64,000 bases of DNA from Caprella mutica (lineage: Eukaryota > Arthropoda > Malacostraca > Amphipoda > Caprellidae). This document shows, one piece after another, positions 45,641 through 59,059 of this stretch. The DNA is taken from the NCBI GenBank assembly GCA_947561585.1, contig CANNZV010001871.1, positions 62,001 through 126,000 on the forward strand, in the 5' to 3' direction. Below the pieces are notes generated by a model that saw nothing but the letters and a program-made list of their open reading frames with translations, ran no database searches and was not told where the DNA came from. Numbering within the stretch: position 1 is the first letter of the stretch; each line of letters starts with the position of its first letter. Both the position numbers and the translations under genes were made by a program.

Positions 45641-46690
45641 TGTTACTTTATTTCACAACATTATTTAAGAGATCAAGATGAAGCTTTCCCAGCAACGTGA
45701 TATAAATGAAAGGGACATATTGTTTCAATATATAAGTCCAAATATAAGCTGCTAACTATTTAACTATAACTATATCACGAATTACTGTACTATAACTATG
45801 TAACAAATGCCTATGTCGAAATGCAAATGGTCCCTCAGACCCAAGAAGCTGGCTGGCGTTACCATATGCATGAGGTTATTTGGAGCCTTACTAGGTGGAG
45901 GAGTTGCCTGCCCTGGAATATCATTATGGTGCTCTGTTTGTGCGTCGCTTCGGGCCTTCTCTCATGAATACTTGAGTAGGCGAGAAGGGGGTCAGGAGGG
46001 GGTGAGAAGGGGGGTTAGAAGAATGAGAATGTGTCGGCAATGGTAGGCAGAGAATGTCCTTTGAAGATACCCTGTACGCTAGCTAGAATAATACCTTGGA
46101 TAGATGCTATCGTTCCTAGATAAGAGCTATGATTAAATAAACATAAACTGTATGGATGTTTATTAATCACCTTATTTTGCTATATAGAATTTATTGTGAA
46201 ATGAAGTCCATCAACAGACGAAAACTCGTCGTTTCATTTTCCTAGCGCGCCAACCTGACAGTTCTTGTAGTCCTCACTATTAATTAATTCCCGCTAGTCA
46301 GAGACACTGATATATATATATTGCATATATATGCTTATATATTCCTTGTCAATTACTATAACAAAGGTATTCGATATACGCCAGCGCACTCACTGGACAT
46401 TGGCCAATAATATCATTTAACAGCGCTCTAATATAGTATTGGCCGTTATTTGTTTATTGGTATTGCAGTGCTATACCTTCCTTTGTCTGCTCAGAAACAC
46501 ATTTGAAGCTGTAACGTACACATGCAACCTGTTCATGTAGTGTGAATTGCATTGTCGTTGCATTGTCGTACAATAAGGTACCGATACCTGTATGTGCTAT
46601 TTCAATTGTGTTACCAGAGTGTTCTGGAACTGTTATTTGGTATAAAAACAATTTCGATCTTAGCAATACAATAAATAGTTGCAAGAGGAT
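45640..46690. other. Mixed unique sequence, no gene recognised
   Basis: 45800-46060 is complex and G-rich at its end and holds a 79-codon ORF (45807-46046) without recognisable motifs. 46200-46300 is another CpG-containing piece. ATATATA runs lie at 46310-46345. Confidence 0.35.
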
Positions 46691-46698
46691 CATTGCTA

Positions 46699-46861
46699 GC
46701 GTTGTGACAATATGCATTTAAAATCATAGATCTTAAGAATATCATGGACAAAACGAAATGAAATGGTACCGAATACTATATATACCGTTATACAGTCTTT
46801 AATTTAATCCGTCTATAATAATTTTAGGATCAATTATTTTAAACGCATATTGTCACAACCC
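46699..46861. mobile_element. GGGTTGTGACA-family MITE with TA flanks
   Basis: GCGTTGTGACAATATGCATT to AAACGCATATTGTCACAACC, flanked by TA on both sides. Confidence 0.85.
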
Positions 46862-46864
46862 TAA

Positions 46865-47535
46865 TCATTATGAACACAAAATGAAATTAAATTGTAAAAT
46901 TGAAATTGAAAACAAAATATAATTTTACAGGATAATAAATGTTTAATTATTATAATAACGAATAGTCAAAATCTTGAGTCAATTCAGTTTAAAGAAAAAA
47001 TGATTGCGAGTGCAATTAATGTTTGCTTACGAATCAGTACAGACGAATTTTCAATCTAAACTTCTAGAGAAGTTGAAACGACGGACAGAAACTTTGTTCA
47101 CTCCAACTTGTGACTAAAATCTACAGAATTTGACAGCTAAGCCCAAATTAGAAATTGTTCCAACCTTAACTAATTTGGAGGTAAAAAGCAAGCACCGTTA
47201 GAGGGACACTGAGACAAAGGCCCTCGTCTGCTGTTTTTAGAACTCACTTTAATTATCCCTTTTATTTCAGCGAGTTTTCTGGCAAGTAGTCATTATAAGT
47301 GAAGTGTCCGGTAATCCATAATAAGCCCGGGATTTAAATCTCTAGAACAAGGGACACTTCGCCACCATTTTTACTCTAATAATGATAATGAACGTCACTG
47401 CGAAGTCTTTGAACTTAAATTCTCGCATGAAAACATTTAAGTATGTGATATTTTTTATCCATTGTAGCTAGGAAATGTCTTTTTTACTTTTTTTAGCCGA
47501 TAGTTGAATGGCAAGAAGTAGTATAGTAAAAGTGA
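46865..47535. other. Unique complex island
   Basis: 47010-47480 has balanced composition and no ORF of note (GACGGACAGAAACTTTG, AAGTGTCCGGTAATCC). It resembles conserved non-coding DNA in texture only. Confidence 0.35.
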
Positions 47536-47539
47536 ACTA

Positions 47540-47670
47540 GGGTTAGTTCCGAGTTATCGGACTGTTCCACATTTTTGAACACGTAAGAAAATATTATATA
47601 GTAATTATTATTCAATTTATATTTTATTTTTATCCATGATACAGGTATCCATGATACCTGTAGGTGTCTC
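47540..47670. mobile_element. GGGTAAG MITE, right-truncated
   Basis: GGGTTAGTTCCGAGTTATCG, then ATCCATGATACAGG and ATCCATGATACCTG cores. The right arm is replaced by the 34-bp repeat that follows. Confidence 0.65.
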
Positions 47671-47671
47671 C

Positions 47672-47811
47672 CTTGATCTTCTATGGCTCCACGATAACTT
47701 TCTCTCTTTATCTTCTATGGGACCACCATAACCTTCTCTTTTAATCTTCTATGGGACCACCATAACCTTCTCTTTAAATCTTCTATGGGCCCACCATAAC
47801 TTTCTTTCTGG
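47672..47811. repeat. 34-bp minisatellite, ATCTTCTATGGGACCACCAT
   Basis: Four units. A single related unit (ATGGCCCCACCATAACTTGC) lies just after the nested MITE at 32625. Confidence 0.82.
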
Positions 47812-47814
47812 TAT

Positions 47815-48720
47815 ACATAGATAAAACATTTTTTTCAAAATCGAAATAAAATGATTTAAAAGTATATCATATGTATTCAATATACATTGCACACGTGTTA
47901 TTAAATCCTATATAATATCAAATAAAAAATTACCTATAAAAGCTGTAAGCAAAATATTATCAGATATATAAATTACTGCGACACCTTTCTCTAGTTTTTC
48001 TCTCATATGACATTTAATTAAAGACTTTTTATGTATTTATTGAGTCATCAGCTGCTGTAATTGATATGCAATATTTTCTTATCTGATGAGTTATATTAGT
48101 TAGTCCTTTGTAAAGAAATCAATAAAAAGATATCCTTTTATTGGAACCTAATGAGTAAGTAAATGCTGTAAAAATGATCATATAGACACCAGTTTATTAT
48201 GGAACATATTTTTTTTACATTATCTATATCAATTTTATCATCTGTTTAAGTAGTTATAGTACATAAAAAATGATGTTTTTCAACTTTTATATGCAGGTTT
48301 TTTATTTTTTTTATTTTTATTTTACAACTGGTAAAATAATATTTGTGTGTTTTGTTATTGTAAATCTTACTGGAAATGTTAATGTAAATCTTATTGTAAA
48401 TTTTATAAAAAAACAATAACAATATGTTTGAAGTGTATGTATTATTCAATTTATCATTAAATATATTAAATAATATAATGAAATAATATACTATTTATAA
48501 TATTGAATAATAATAATATATTATTTATTATATTATAATATATTAAAATGATATTATTGATATTATATTGAAATGAATAAATATGGCCGATCAAAATTTA
48601 AACTTCCACAATTTTGTGAAGTTAACGATATTTACGTATAATAAATTGAATGTATTTTCTTCATTCTGGTAATTTGTAACCAAAATAATATAAAATAGGG
48701 AATAAAAAAACAGAAAAGAT
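47815..48720. other. Very AT-rich sequence, nothing recognised
   Basis: Dominated by A/T runs; 48465-48560 is nearly pure AT. Confidence 0.5.
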
Positions 48721-48723
48721 ATT

Positions 48724-48861
48724 GGGTAAGCTCCGAATTATCGGTCAGTACTACATCTTCGGTCAAATATTATTACACAGTGCTATCTAATAACAATTTT
48801 TATATTGTTATTTCTTATATGTCCAAAGATGTAGTACTGACCAATAATTCGGAACTTACCC
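48724..48861. mobile_element. GGGTAAG MITE (CCCGGG-type, short core)
   Basis: GGGTAAGCTCCGAATTATCG to AATAATTCGGAACTTACCC, with TTACACAGTGCTATCTAATA in the centre. Confidence 0.83.
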
Positions 48862-48864
48862 TAC

Positions 48865-50335
48865 GTATGAAGGAAATAAAAGAGTAAGGAAAGGAAGGAT
48901 GAATAAAAGGGTAAGCAAAGGAGAGAAAAGTAGAGAGAGAAAGTGCAAAGAAATTAATTCATAAGTAAAGAAAGGAAGAAGCAAGAATAGAAAAGGAAGT
49001 CCGTTAATAAAGAACAAAAGCAGATAGAGAAAATAAGTTGAAATTAATTATATTAGTAACGGTTTTGAAAATTATTATAGTCTTCCGTATTTAAAGAGAA
49101 AATCATTGTGTGGCCTTATGTTCAATATTGAGCTCTCAATGATCAGTGGGCAGCCCTAAGTTTCTGTGTGGGTAGCTGCACATACCCACAGTACATAGCT
49201 CTTCTCATCTCTTTGCTAAAAGTGTCCCTGCAATATCAGTCCATTCATAATAAAGCAGCAAAAATGGCCGTTTCTAGGAGGAACCTTCGCTCAAAACTCC
49301 AGAAGTAATCCAGTTTCTTTCGTCTCTGGGTAAACACAGACGGTTTTTACTCCTGAGGAAAAATCCGAATTTCTAATCAGACTGAAGTGTAAAAATGACC
49401 TTTCCAAACGTCAGGAGGTTTTTAAAAGCGATGTCATTGTGCCCGCCTCTTCTCCTTCTTTAATTCAAAGTCAATAATATTCCGTGAATGCGGCTACACA
49501 AAGATTCACTGACTTTTACCTCCAATGGAGCGATTCTCAATGACTTTTCATATTGTGAGATTATTTTAATCCACTTTCGATAGCACTTTCAGCTGTTATC
49601 GATACTAATTAGTGTTAGTTTTTAATTAATTATCATCCTTTGAGACTAATAATATTCATCATTATTTAGAAATAGAAAGAGTTTACTATTTGAAACTACG
49701 TTTTATGAATTAACTTAATTTATTTCAAACAGTTTGATTTTATGTAAAACATCCTTACACGAAAAAGAGAAAACAAAATACCCTTCACACACAAAAAAAA
49801 CGAAAGACACAAAAACTTTTTTTACGGCAACGATATCGCAAATCGCGTTTCGCAAGCGGCACTTCGATGCGGCCGAAATCCGAACGCTCTCATGCAGGTA
49901 TAGCGGCGTGATATCGGAACTGGTATACCGAAGCCTTCCACCGATTCGAATGCCATTGAAAAAAAAGTTAATGAGGCTTGCAATGATAATAGATATGAGC
50001 TGATTGATCTATATAGCAATGTCACATTGGGATTTGATGGGTTGCATTGACCTCAAAAGAGATAAAAAATGTCACCAAATTATTCTAATTATGACTTTAA
50101 AGTGGGCTCGTACATCAGCTGGGTATTATTTCAAATAGTTATTAATTTAATTATGAATAATGTAGGTATTTATGTAATTTGGATGTGATTCTTAAAATGA
50201 TGAAAGTTATTCACATCGTTTTTTTATTGATATTTAAATTATTGAATAGTGTACAAAGAATTAAATAATTAGTTACAAATTCCTATCACTTCAGTTTCTT
50301 CTTTTTATTTACAGATTTTTTCATTATACTCTTTG
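48865..50335. other. Unique sequence with two complex islands
   Basis: 48880-49020 is purine-rich. 49130-49560 is complex without an ORF. 49800-49950 is strikingly CpG-dense (GGCAACGATATCGCAAATCG, GCGGCCGAAATCCGAACG) and lies in an 89-codon ORF at 49734-50003 that matches no family I recognise. Confidence 0.35.
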
Positions 50336-50379
50336 CAAACCTGTATTTGTATCTATATATATATACCTTTAAATAATAT

Positions 50380-50690
50380 TGTATATATTACAATAGCATT
50401 GTATATATGTTTCGATACTTTTGTTTATGTGTGTAACTTAAAATTATATTGTGTATCTGATTAATAAAAGTTACAATTAGATTATATATGTTTTTTACAA
50501 TAGTATTGTATATGTAATTACAATAGTATTGTATATGTGTAATTACAATTATACTGTATATGTAATTACAATAGTATTGTATGTGTTTTTTACAATAGTA
50601 TTGTATATGTGTAATTACAATTATACTGTATATGTAATTACATTTTTATTGTATATGTATTTCTTAATAGTCACAATAATATGGTATACT
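50380..50690. repeat. Irregular repeat, TACAATAGTATTGTATATG
   Basis: About ten irregular units, many palindromic (CAATAGTATTG). Confidence 0.75.
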
Positions 50691-50699
50691 ATATAAATA

Positions 50700-51790
50700 A
50701 ATAAGTTACAATAGTAAAGTATATGTATTCACATTAATTGTAATGATTTACTTTATTGTATGAATTACTAATAACTAAATAATTGTTTAATTGATATCCA
50801 AATATTCGGTACAAATACGTAGAAAAAAATAATGATGATGAATGATGAATAGGAAAATACTAATAACATAATGCAGAGTAAATAGTAATTATTTAAAGTA
50901 TACTAACATTATTAACAGCATTATTATAATAATAGTCACTTTTAAATGATATGAAGAGGGGCAAATACTTAATTATTTAACAGGTTATAATTAATTAAAG
51001 ATTGATGAGGTAACAAATAAATGAATGAAGTTATTTATGGAATAATTAATAAATGAATAGCATACTTGATATGTTTAGTTTCATTGCTTAATAGTCTGTT
51101 ATTCAGGGGTAAATTATGTAATTCTGACCGTTACGCAATTTCGTACATTATTTGCTTATAATATAAATATACTGACAGTTTTATAGAGCGTGTCACAGTA
51201 GTTGGTTTACTTTAATTTACGCTAATTTAAATAAAAAATTATTTAGATGAAAAATTCATTAAAAATTGGCAACGATATAATTAGTTACATAAAATTGAAC
51301 CGGAAAAAAATATCATAAGAAATATAGATTAAATAATAGAATGTACTTACAAGAAGAGTGTTCACTGTAGATGTTGATATGTTCACTGTAGATGTTGAAA
51401 CTGCACTGAGTGCATACCCTAGTGCATAGGCTGCATCTGATACTGCATATGGTATAAGCATTGTACTGGACACTGGTCAAAAGGTTCTAGGTAGCAAATG
51501 CATAGTCTACCCTTCAATGGGCATCTTTTGCAACATAGGACCAGTCTAAAAAATGGTCCTGTCCCTCAACAGGTTTACACTATTTCAATTGCTTTTTATA
51601 GGCATGGAGAACGCGCTGAAAGGATAGCTTGGTGTGTTTGGCGAGCGTTTTGTCCATGCTTGATTGTCTGTCCGTTCCTTAGGCCTCTTTTTGTTAGTGT
51701 GTTCAATAATTGAAACCTGGTCTTAGAATATAATAACTACTGCTATCAATAGATGGAAATATTTGTAGTAACTCTGTGAAGAATTCAGAC
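50700..51790. other. AT-rich then mixed sequence, no gene recognised
   Basis: TTCACTGTAGATGTTGATAT occurs twice at 51360-51400. Short ORFs at 51285-51473 and 51498-51713 have no recognisable motifs. Confidence 0.4.
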
Positions 51791-51794
51791 AAGA

Positions 51795-51890
51795 AGGTTT
51801 TGTTCCTGGGATATTTAAGGACTATACCAAGAATAAATCCTTCTTGCCTGGGATATTCCCTTAATATCCCAGGAATAAATCTTTCTTACC
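51795..51890. repeat. AGGAATAAATCCTTCTTGCC family, two units
   Basis: AAGAATAAATCCTTCTTGCC, TGGGATATTCCCTTAATATC and AGGAATAAATCTTTCTTACC, preceded by an inverted AAGAAGGTTTTGTTCC. Confidence 0.75.
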
Positions 51891-51894
51891 TGGT

Positions 51895-52760
51895 ATAAGA
51901 ATGGTCAGGATTTACTCTTCACGTTTCTTTTAAAACATGTCTAGCACACGTATCAGCACGAGTTACGTACAACAACTGACGGAAAAGTCCAACCAAGTTA
52001 CTTTTTATGAAAGATTATTGGAAAATAAACAGGAGTACAGTGACTCTCTTTGTAGCAACCTCACTAAGCAAGTTTCATACAAATGATTTCGACAGAGTTG
52101 GCGTAACTAGTTCTGCTTTCGAATGATGCCTGCCCAGGCCACTAAATACTGACCATTGCATCATAACGGGTTTTCGGCCGTCCAAACATGTTTTCGGTAA
52201 GCTAGTGAATGGGCAAAGCACAGCTACGAGTTCTGTGGCTTTACTTTACACAGCTGCTTGGACAGCTTTACTCTTCAAGCTTTACTCTTCAGTTTGGCGT
52301 ACTGGACCTACTTCTCGCCACTCCAACCAAATCAAAGAAATGATTTCTATGCATGCTTAGAGTGCATTTTTATCCTCCTAATTGCAGTTAACAGAATGCA
52401 TTGGTAGCAATACAGTTCAGCTGCATTATTCCGATAGGCCACTTTGTTGAAATAGAGGCAACGTCTACAGTCAATTCAACTCTCAACTTTCTGTTGAAGC
52501 TTAGAAAAATGTATTTCAATAGAAATAAGTAATGTTAATTATATTTTCAATCATTTAAGAATGGAAAAATTAATGTGAATATAAATAATTATTTCATTAA
52601 CTAATTTCAACTTATTCACAATCTACAGGTTATTATAAACTCTTTACAACTTTCGTCATTAAATTTATATTATCTATGATATAATATTATTGTATTTATT
52701 CAATTTATAATTTTAGCGAAATCTGAGGACACGGACAAGAGTGTGGATAGTTAAACTACG
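51895..52760. other. Unique complex island, then AT-rich
   Basis: 51900-52500 is balanced in composition (TTTTCGGCCGTCCAAACATG, TTCTCGCCACTCC) with no ORF or known element. Confidence 0.35.
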
Positions 52761-52763
52761 AAA

Positions 52764-55646
52764 AAAAAAAAAACTATTATGAACACGTTATTCTTAACGG
52801 GCAAGTACACTAGTTACAAATATTGATACTATTATGAACACGCTATTCTTAATGGGTAAGTACACTAGTTACAAATATTGATACTATTGAGAACACGTTA
52901 TTCTTAACGGGCAAGAACACTAGTTACAAATATTGATACTATTGAGAACACGTTATTCTTAACGGGCAAGAACACTAGTTACAAATATTGATACTATTAT
53001 GAACACGCTATTCTTAACGGGCAAGTTCACTAGTTACAAATATTGATACTGTTGATAACACGTATATTATTGAGAATACGTTATTCTTAACGGGCAAGTA
53101 CACTAGTTACAAATATTGATACTATTGAGTACACGTTATTCTTAACAGGCAAGGACAGTAGTTACAAATATTTATACTATTGAGAACACGTTATTCTTAA
53201 CGGGCAAGTACACTAGTTACAAATGTTGATGCTACTGAGAACACGTTATTCTTAACGGGCAAGTACACTAGTTACAAATATTGATACTATTGAGAACACG
53301 TTATTCTTAACGGGCAAGTACACTAGTTACAAATATTGATACTATTGAGAACACGTTATTCTTAACGGGCAAGTACACTAGTTACAAATATTGATGCTAT
53401 TGAGAACACGTTATTCTTAACGGGCAAGTACACTAGTTACAAATATTGATACTATTGTGAACACGTTATTCTTAACGGGCAAGTACACTAGTTACAAATA
53501 TTGATACTATTGTGAACACGTTATTCTTAACGGGCAAGTACACTAGTTACAAATGTTGATGCCACTGAGAACACGTTATTCTTAACGGGCAAGTACACTA
53601 GTTACAAATATTGATACTATTGAGAACACGTTATTCTTAACAGGCAAGTATACTAGTTACAAATATTGATACTATTGAGAACAAGTTATTCTTAACAGGC
53701 AAGTACACTAGTTACAAATATTGATACTATTGTGAACACGTTATTCTTAACGGGCAAGTACACTAGTTACAAATGTTGATGCTACTGAGAACACGTTATT
53801 CTTAACGGGCAAGTACACTAGTTACAAATATTTATACTATTGAGAACACGTTATTCTTAACAGGCAAGTACACTAGTTACAAATATTTATACTATTGAGA
53901 ACACGTTACTCTTAACAGGCAAGTACACTAGTTACAAATATTGATACTATTGAGAACACGTTATTCTTAACGGGCAAGTACACTAGTTACAAATATTGAT
54001 ACTATTGAGAACACGTTATTCTTAACGGGCAAGAACACTAGTTACAAATATTGATACTATTATGAACACGCTATTCTTAACGGGCAAGTTCACTAGTTAC
54101 AAATATTGATACTGTTGATAACACGTATATTATTGAGAATACGTTATTCTTAACGGGCAAGTACACTAGTTACAAATATTGATACTATTGAGTACACGTT
54201 ATTCTTAACAGGCAAGGACAGTAGTTACAAATATTTATACTATTGAGAACACGTTATTCTTAACGGGCAAGTACACTAGTTACAAATGTTGATGCTACTG
54301 AGAACACGTTATTCTTAACGGGCAAGTACACTAGTTACAAATATTGATACTATTGAGAACACGTTATTCTTAACGGGCAAGTACACTAGTTACAAATATT
54401 GATACTATTGAGAACACGTTATTCTTAACGGGCAAGTACACTAGTTACAAATATTGATGCTATTGAGAACACGTTATTCTTAACGGGCAAGTACACTAGT
54501 TACAAATATTGATACTATTGTGAACACGTTATTCTTAACGGGCAAGTACACTAGTTACAAATATTGATACTATTGTGAACACGTTATTCTTAACGGGCAA
54601 GTACACTAGTTACAAATGTTGATGCCACTGAGAACACGTTATTCTTAACGGGCAAGTACACTAGTTACAAATATTGATACTATTGAGAACACGTTATTCT
54701 TAACAGGCAAGTATACTAGTTACAAATATTGATACTATTGAGAACAAGTTATTCTTAACAGGCAAGTACACTAGTTACAAATATTGATACTATTGTGAAC
54801 ACGTTATTCTTAACGGGCAAGTACACTAGTTACAAATGTTGATGCTACTGAGAACACGTTATTCTTAACGGGCAAGTACACTAGTTACAAATATTTATAC
54901 TATTGAGAACACGTTATTCTTAACAGGCAAGTACACTAGTTACAAATATTTATACTATTGAGAACACGTTACTCTTAACAGGCAAGTACACTAGTTACAA
55001 ATATTGATACTATTGAGAACACGTTATTCTTAACGGGCAAGTACACTAGTTACAAATATTGATGCTATTGAGAACACGTTATTCTTAACGGGCAAGTACA
55101 CTAGTTACAAATATTGATACTATTGTGAACACGTTATTCTTAACGGGCAAGTACACTAGTTACAAATATTGATACTATTGTGAACACGTTATTCTTAACG
55201 GGCAAGTACACTAGTTACAAATATTGATACTATTGAGAACACATTATTCTTAACAGGCAAGTATACTAGTTACAAATATTGATACTATTGAGAACAAGTT
55301 ATTCTTAACAGGCAAGTACACTAGTTACAAATATTGATACTATTGTGAACACGTTATTCTTAACGGGCAAGTACACTAGTTACAAATGTTGATGCTACTG
55401 AGAACACGTTATTCTTAACGGGCAAGTACACTAGTTACAAATATTTATACTATTGAGAACACGTTATTCTTAACAGGCAAGTACACTAGTTACAAATATT
55501 TATACTATTGAGAACACGTTACTCTTAACAGGCAAGTACACTAGTTACAAATATTGATACTATTGAGAACACGTTATTCTTAACAGGCAAGTACACTAGT
55601 TACAAATATTTATACTATTGAGAACACGTTATTCTTAACAGGCAAG
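52764..55646. repeat. 55-bp satellite-like array, about 52 units
   Basis: The unit contains GAACACGTTATTCTTAACGG, GCAAGTACACTAGTTACAAA and TATTGATACTATT. A 1,063-bp block is repeated with near identity (an irregular unit with GTTGATAACACGTATATTAT at 53051 and 54114), and a third partial block follows from about 55050. This is the largest array in the window. Confidence 0.96.
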
Positions 55647-55944
55647 TCTAATTTATATTAAGATAAATTATTCGTATTATAATAATGGCAAAATAACAAT
55701 ATCAATAATGATTATCATATTCAATAATGAGGATAATGAATATCATACTCAATAATATTTATACTTAATATCAAGAGTAATATATTTTAAAGATTACTTT
55801 TCTCTAATCTTTGATAAGTAAAGATAAAGATAAAGAATAATATGACACGTATAAAGGATCAGGAAGATGGGGTGACAAAGTAAGTATGCCCATTGTATCA
55901 ATACAAAGGAATTACAAAGTAAAATTAGTTATATCAATACGCTA

Positions 55945-56148
55945 CACTCTGTTTGTCGGTCAGTTTCACATCGTCGGTCATATAAGAAAAAACGAGATTA
56001 TAATTGTTGTTTTATATTAATTTTAATTGGTATCCATGATACCTGCAGGTATCATGGATACCAATTGAAAAATTAAATAATTATTATAGTACCATCTTTT
56101 CTTACGTGTCCGAAAATGGGGAACTGACCGATAATTAAGAACTTACCC
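55945..56148. mobile_element. GGGTAAG MITE, left end worn (CTGCAG core)
   Basis: GTCGGTCAGTTTCACATCG, a perfect TATCCATGATACCTGCAG inverted core, and a right end AAGAACTTACCC followed by TA. Confidence 0.78.
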
Positions 56149-56317
56149 TAGACACTAGTGAGGGAGTAAAATTTGGTTTAAAATTTTCTTCACAGATATA
56201 TTACTGTGATTTAATTTTCATTCTTTCAAATGATATTCAACCTACCTAAATATAATCTAAAAGAAATTTCCCGATTCATATTTCTTCTATTTTTTTATCC
56301 TAAATATATTTCATATA

Positions 56318-56481
56318 GAGTAAGTTACGAATTATCGGTCAGTACTGCATCTTCGGTCATATAAGAAAAAACAATATAATAAATTTTTATTAGATAGCAC
56401 TGGGTAATAATAATAATTTTTATATTGTTTTTTCTCATATGACCGAAAATGTAGTACTGACCGATAATTCGTAACTTACCC
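56318..56481. mobile_element. GGGTAAG MITE (CCCGGG-type, partial core)
   Basis: TA-GAGTAAGTTACGAATTATCG to GATAATTCGTAACTTACCC, with TTAGATAGCACTGGGTAATA centrally (half a core). Confidence 0.83.
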
Positions 56482-56594
56482 TGTTATTTATCGGACATTC
56501 TAATTATTTAATAACATTTGTTTTGATTTTTCTACAAATGAAATATTAATTAAGTCGTGATAAAAAAAATTCAATTATATCCACTTCCTATAGT

Positions 56595-56885
56595 AAATTT
56601 TCTCTCTCTCTCTCTATTCTCCCCCTATTCCTATTCCTCTCTCCCTTCTCCTTCTCCCCCTATCCCTATTCCCCTCTCCCTTCTCCCTCTCCATTCTCTC
56701 CAATTTCTCTCCATTAACGCGTAATCCCATCCACCCTCGCCCACCTCCCTCTCCTTTCTACCCCTAAAAAGATACCCCTCTCTAAAGTACCTCCCCCACT
56801 CCCCCATTACACTCCCTCCAACTCCCTCCACTTCACTAAATTCTCCCTCACAAAGCTCTCCACCCCCCCACTCTCTCTATTCCCT
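56595..56885. repeat. Pyrimidine-rich low-complexity tract
   Basis: CTCTCTCTCT, then long runs of TCTCCCCCTATCCC-type text, with almost no purine runs on the plus strand. The minus-strand ORF here reads mostly R, G and E and is compositional. Confidence 0.75.
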
Positions 56886-56944
56886 CTAGTTTTATTTCCT
56901 ATTAAGTTAATGAATTGAAAAAATTACCATAATATTGGTTCTTA

Positions 56945-57089
56945 GTGTAAGTCCCGACTTATCGGACAGTTGCACATTTTCGATCATATCAGAAAAAGAA
57001 ATATTTATAGTTCATTTTTAATTTTTATTATACAATTTTTTCTTATATGATCGAAAATGTGGAACTGTTCGATAACTCGTAACTTACCC
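56945..57089. mobile_element. GGGTAAG MITE, coreless form
   Basis: TA-GTGTAAGTCCCGACTTATCG to CGATAACTCGTAACTTACCC-TA, with only AT-rich sequence in the middle. Confidence 0.8.
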
Positions 57090-57805
57090 TAAAGTTACGA
57101 GTTTAACTAAAGTAATTAATTGAATAATGAAGATAATATAATTATAGCATATAGTGAGTATGTTTAAATACAGAGATTGTAAATAGTTTGTATTAACTAT
57201 CATTAGAAGTACACCTTAAAATGTATAACTTAATTAAATCCGGGAATGATAGATAATTAATGGTTATACTACTCTGAAAGCTTAATAATCTATTGCATAT
57301 TATTTAAAACAGAATTAGTTTAAAAGTACATAACTTTTCCATAGAAATAAATTAAGGATAATTAAATGTTAAACTAAAATGTTTATATCATTTGCAAGAT
57401 CAAGCAAATCTAAATATTCTACTCAAACTCTAAGGAAACGTATTTTGGTTTCTAGAAATTCAGTTATTTTATTTTAGAATTTATACCAATTTAAAAAACG
57501 AAAATTAGTAATGTATATTCAGAGCTAATAATGAAATTTATATGTCTTTTATATAATAACTACATTAAATTGATGTAAAGTAAGATGATAATTGCTAACT
57601 AACATCATTGCTAACTATTATCTATTCTTTGGATTTAATTGTAATAATACTTTTTAAAATTGTTTCTCTCAATAACAGAAATACCTTAAATCTTTATTCA
57701 AGCATTTTTAAGTTCAGTGAAGAAAATAATGTAATCTACGGTAGTTGAGAACATTATTTCATTTACATCATTTCATTTTCATGTTATATTGCTGATATCT
57801 CAGTT
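57090..57805. other. AT-rich sequence, nothing recognised
   Basis: No supported ORF or repeat. Confidence 0.5.
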
Positions 57806-57809
57806 AACA

Positions 57810-57940
57810 TTATGAATAATTATTTCATTATTTCTATCAATTCTAATCTATCTACATTATTTCATTATTTCTATTAATTCTAATCTATCTACATTATTTC
57901 ATTATTTCTATTAATTCTATTCTATCTACATTATTTCATT
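57810..57940. repeat. About 37-bp repeat, CATTATTTCATTATTTCTAT
   Basis: Three units with TAATTCTAATCTATCTA; looser ATTTCATTTACA repeats continue to 58035. Confidence 0.75.
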
Positions 57941-57944
57941 TACA

Positions 57945-59055
57945 AGTGATAGTTCCAAATATTTTTGTTCATATTAGTAATAATTGCTTCCTTATTTCAT
58001 TTACATGTTATTTCATTAACATTATTTCATTTACAAGTGTAAATGCAGATTTTATGGATAACATTATAAATAATCTTATTCAATACGATATTAATATATC
58101 TACTCTAATTTTTTTCACAAATGTACTGAAAGATGAACATTTTATTAGTGAATGAAAATTAAATATATAGTTTATTCCCAATAAAAATAATTACACACTT
58201 TAAATTATCAACTAATAAATAAAGATGTAGATAAAATGAATTGAATTACATATATAATCTCATATATTAATTACTCATATTCAATATTCAATTTTGATTG
58301 TGACTATTTTAAAAACTTAAATGAATATTTCTCACAAGTCTCTACGTAGGTTTAAAATAATTCCCTACAAAATATTAATCAATAATCAGTCAATTGATGT
58401 GATTTATTCAATGCTTTTATAGCCGTTCATTTACATGTACTACAAGTTTTTCATCAGCCATGCAACTGACAATGACGGGGAAATAGAAAGCTGACGTGAA
58501 CGCTCTTGCGGCTCATCATAGAAAACTGTAAAAAAATTCTCTATTTCAGGTAGACTCATGTATTTCTCCTCCTTAGTAAATTATCATAATGAATTCTCAA
58601 TAATTATTTAGATTATTGTGTGTGACAGATAAATTGACATGAAATAATCAACAAATAATATTTTTTTATATAAAAATAAGTATTTGTTCAATAATGAAGA
58701 AATAAGTAACGTCAATTAAACTCATAGAAGTTTAATAGATTTCAATAATTTTCAGAATAGTTGCCTTTCATAGCTATACACATTTTTAAATTTAATTTAT
58801 AATATTAATTTAAAAAATTTCAAGCTTAAACATTGATATATGAGCATATATCAATGGAATGAAGATATCAATAAAAAATAGAAATTAGTCTATGGTATTT
58901 GAGAACATTATTTCATTTAAAGGAATAATTGCTAAAATCAGAGTATTTAATTAAAAATAATTATTATTTACTGCAGAATAAATGAATTGACAGATTAATA
59001 GATAATAATTCTTGTATCTTTATTGGAATAATATATCATTGCATTGATAATATTA
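57945..59055. other. AT-rich sequence with a small complex island
   Basis: 58430-58560 is complex (GACGGGGAAATAGAAAGC, CTTGCGGCTCATC). The 69-codon ORF at 57946-58155 is not recognisable. Confidence 0.4.
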
Positions 59056-59059
59056 ACAT

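Noticed and set aside
52764..55646. 55-bp array as a CRISPR array
   Set aside because: The whole unit repeats with no variable spacers.
56631..56831. Glycine/arginine/glutamate-rich minus-strand ORF
   Set aside because: It lies in a pyrimidine-rich low-complexity tract.
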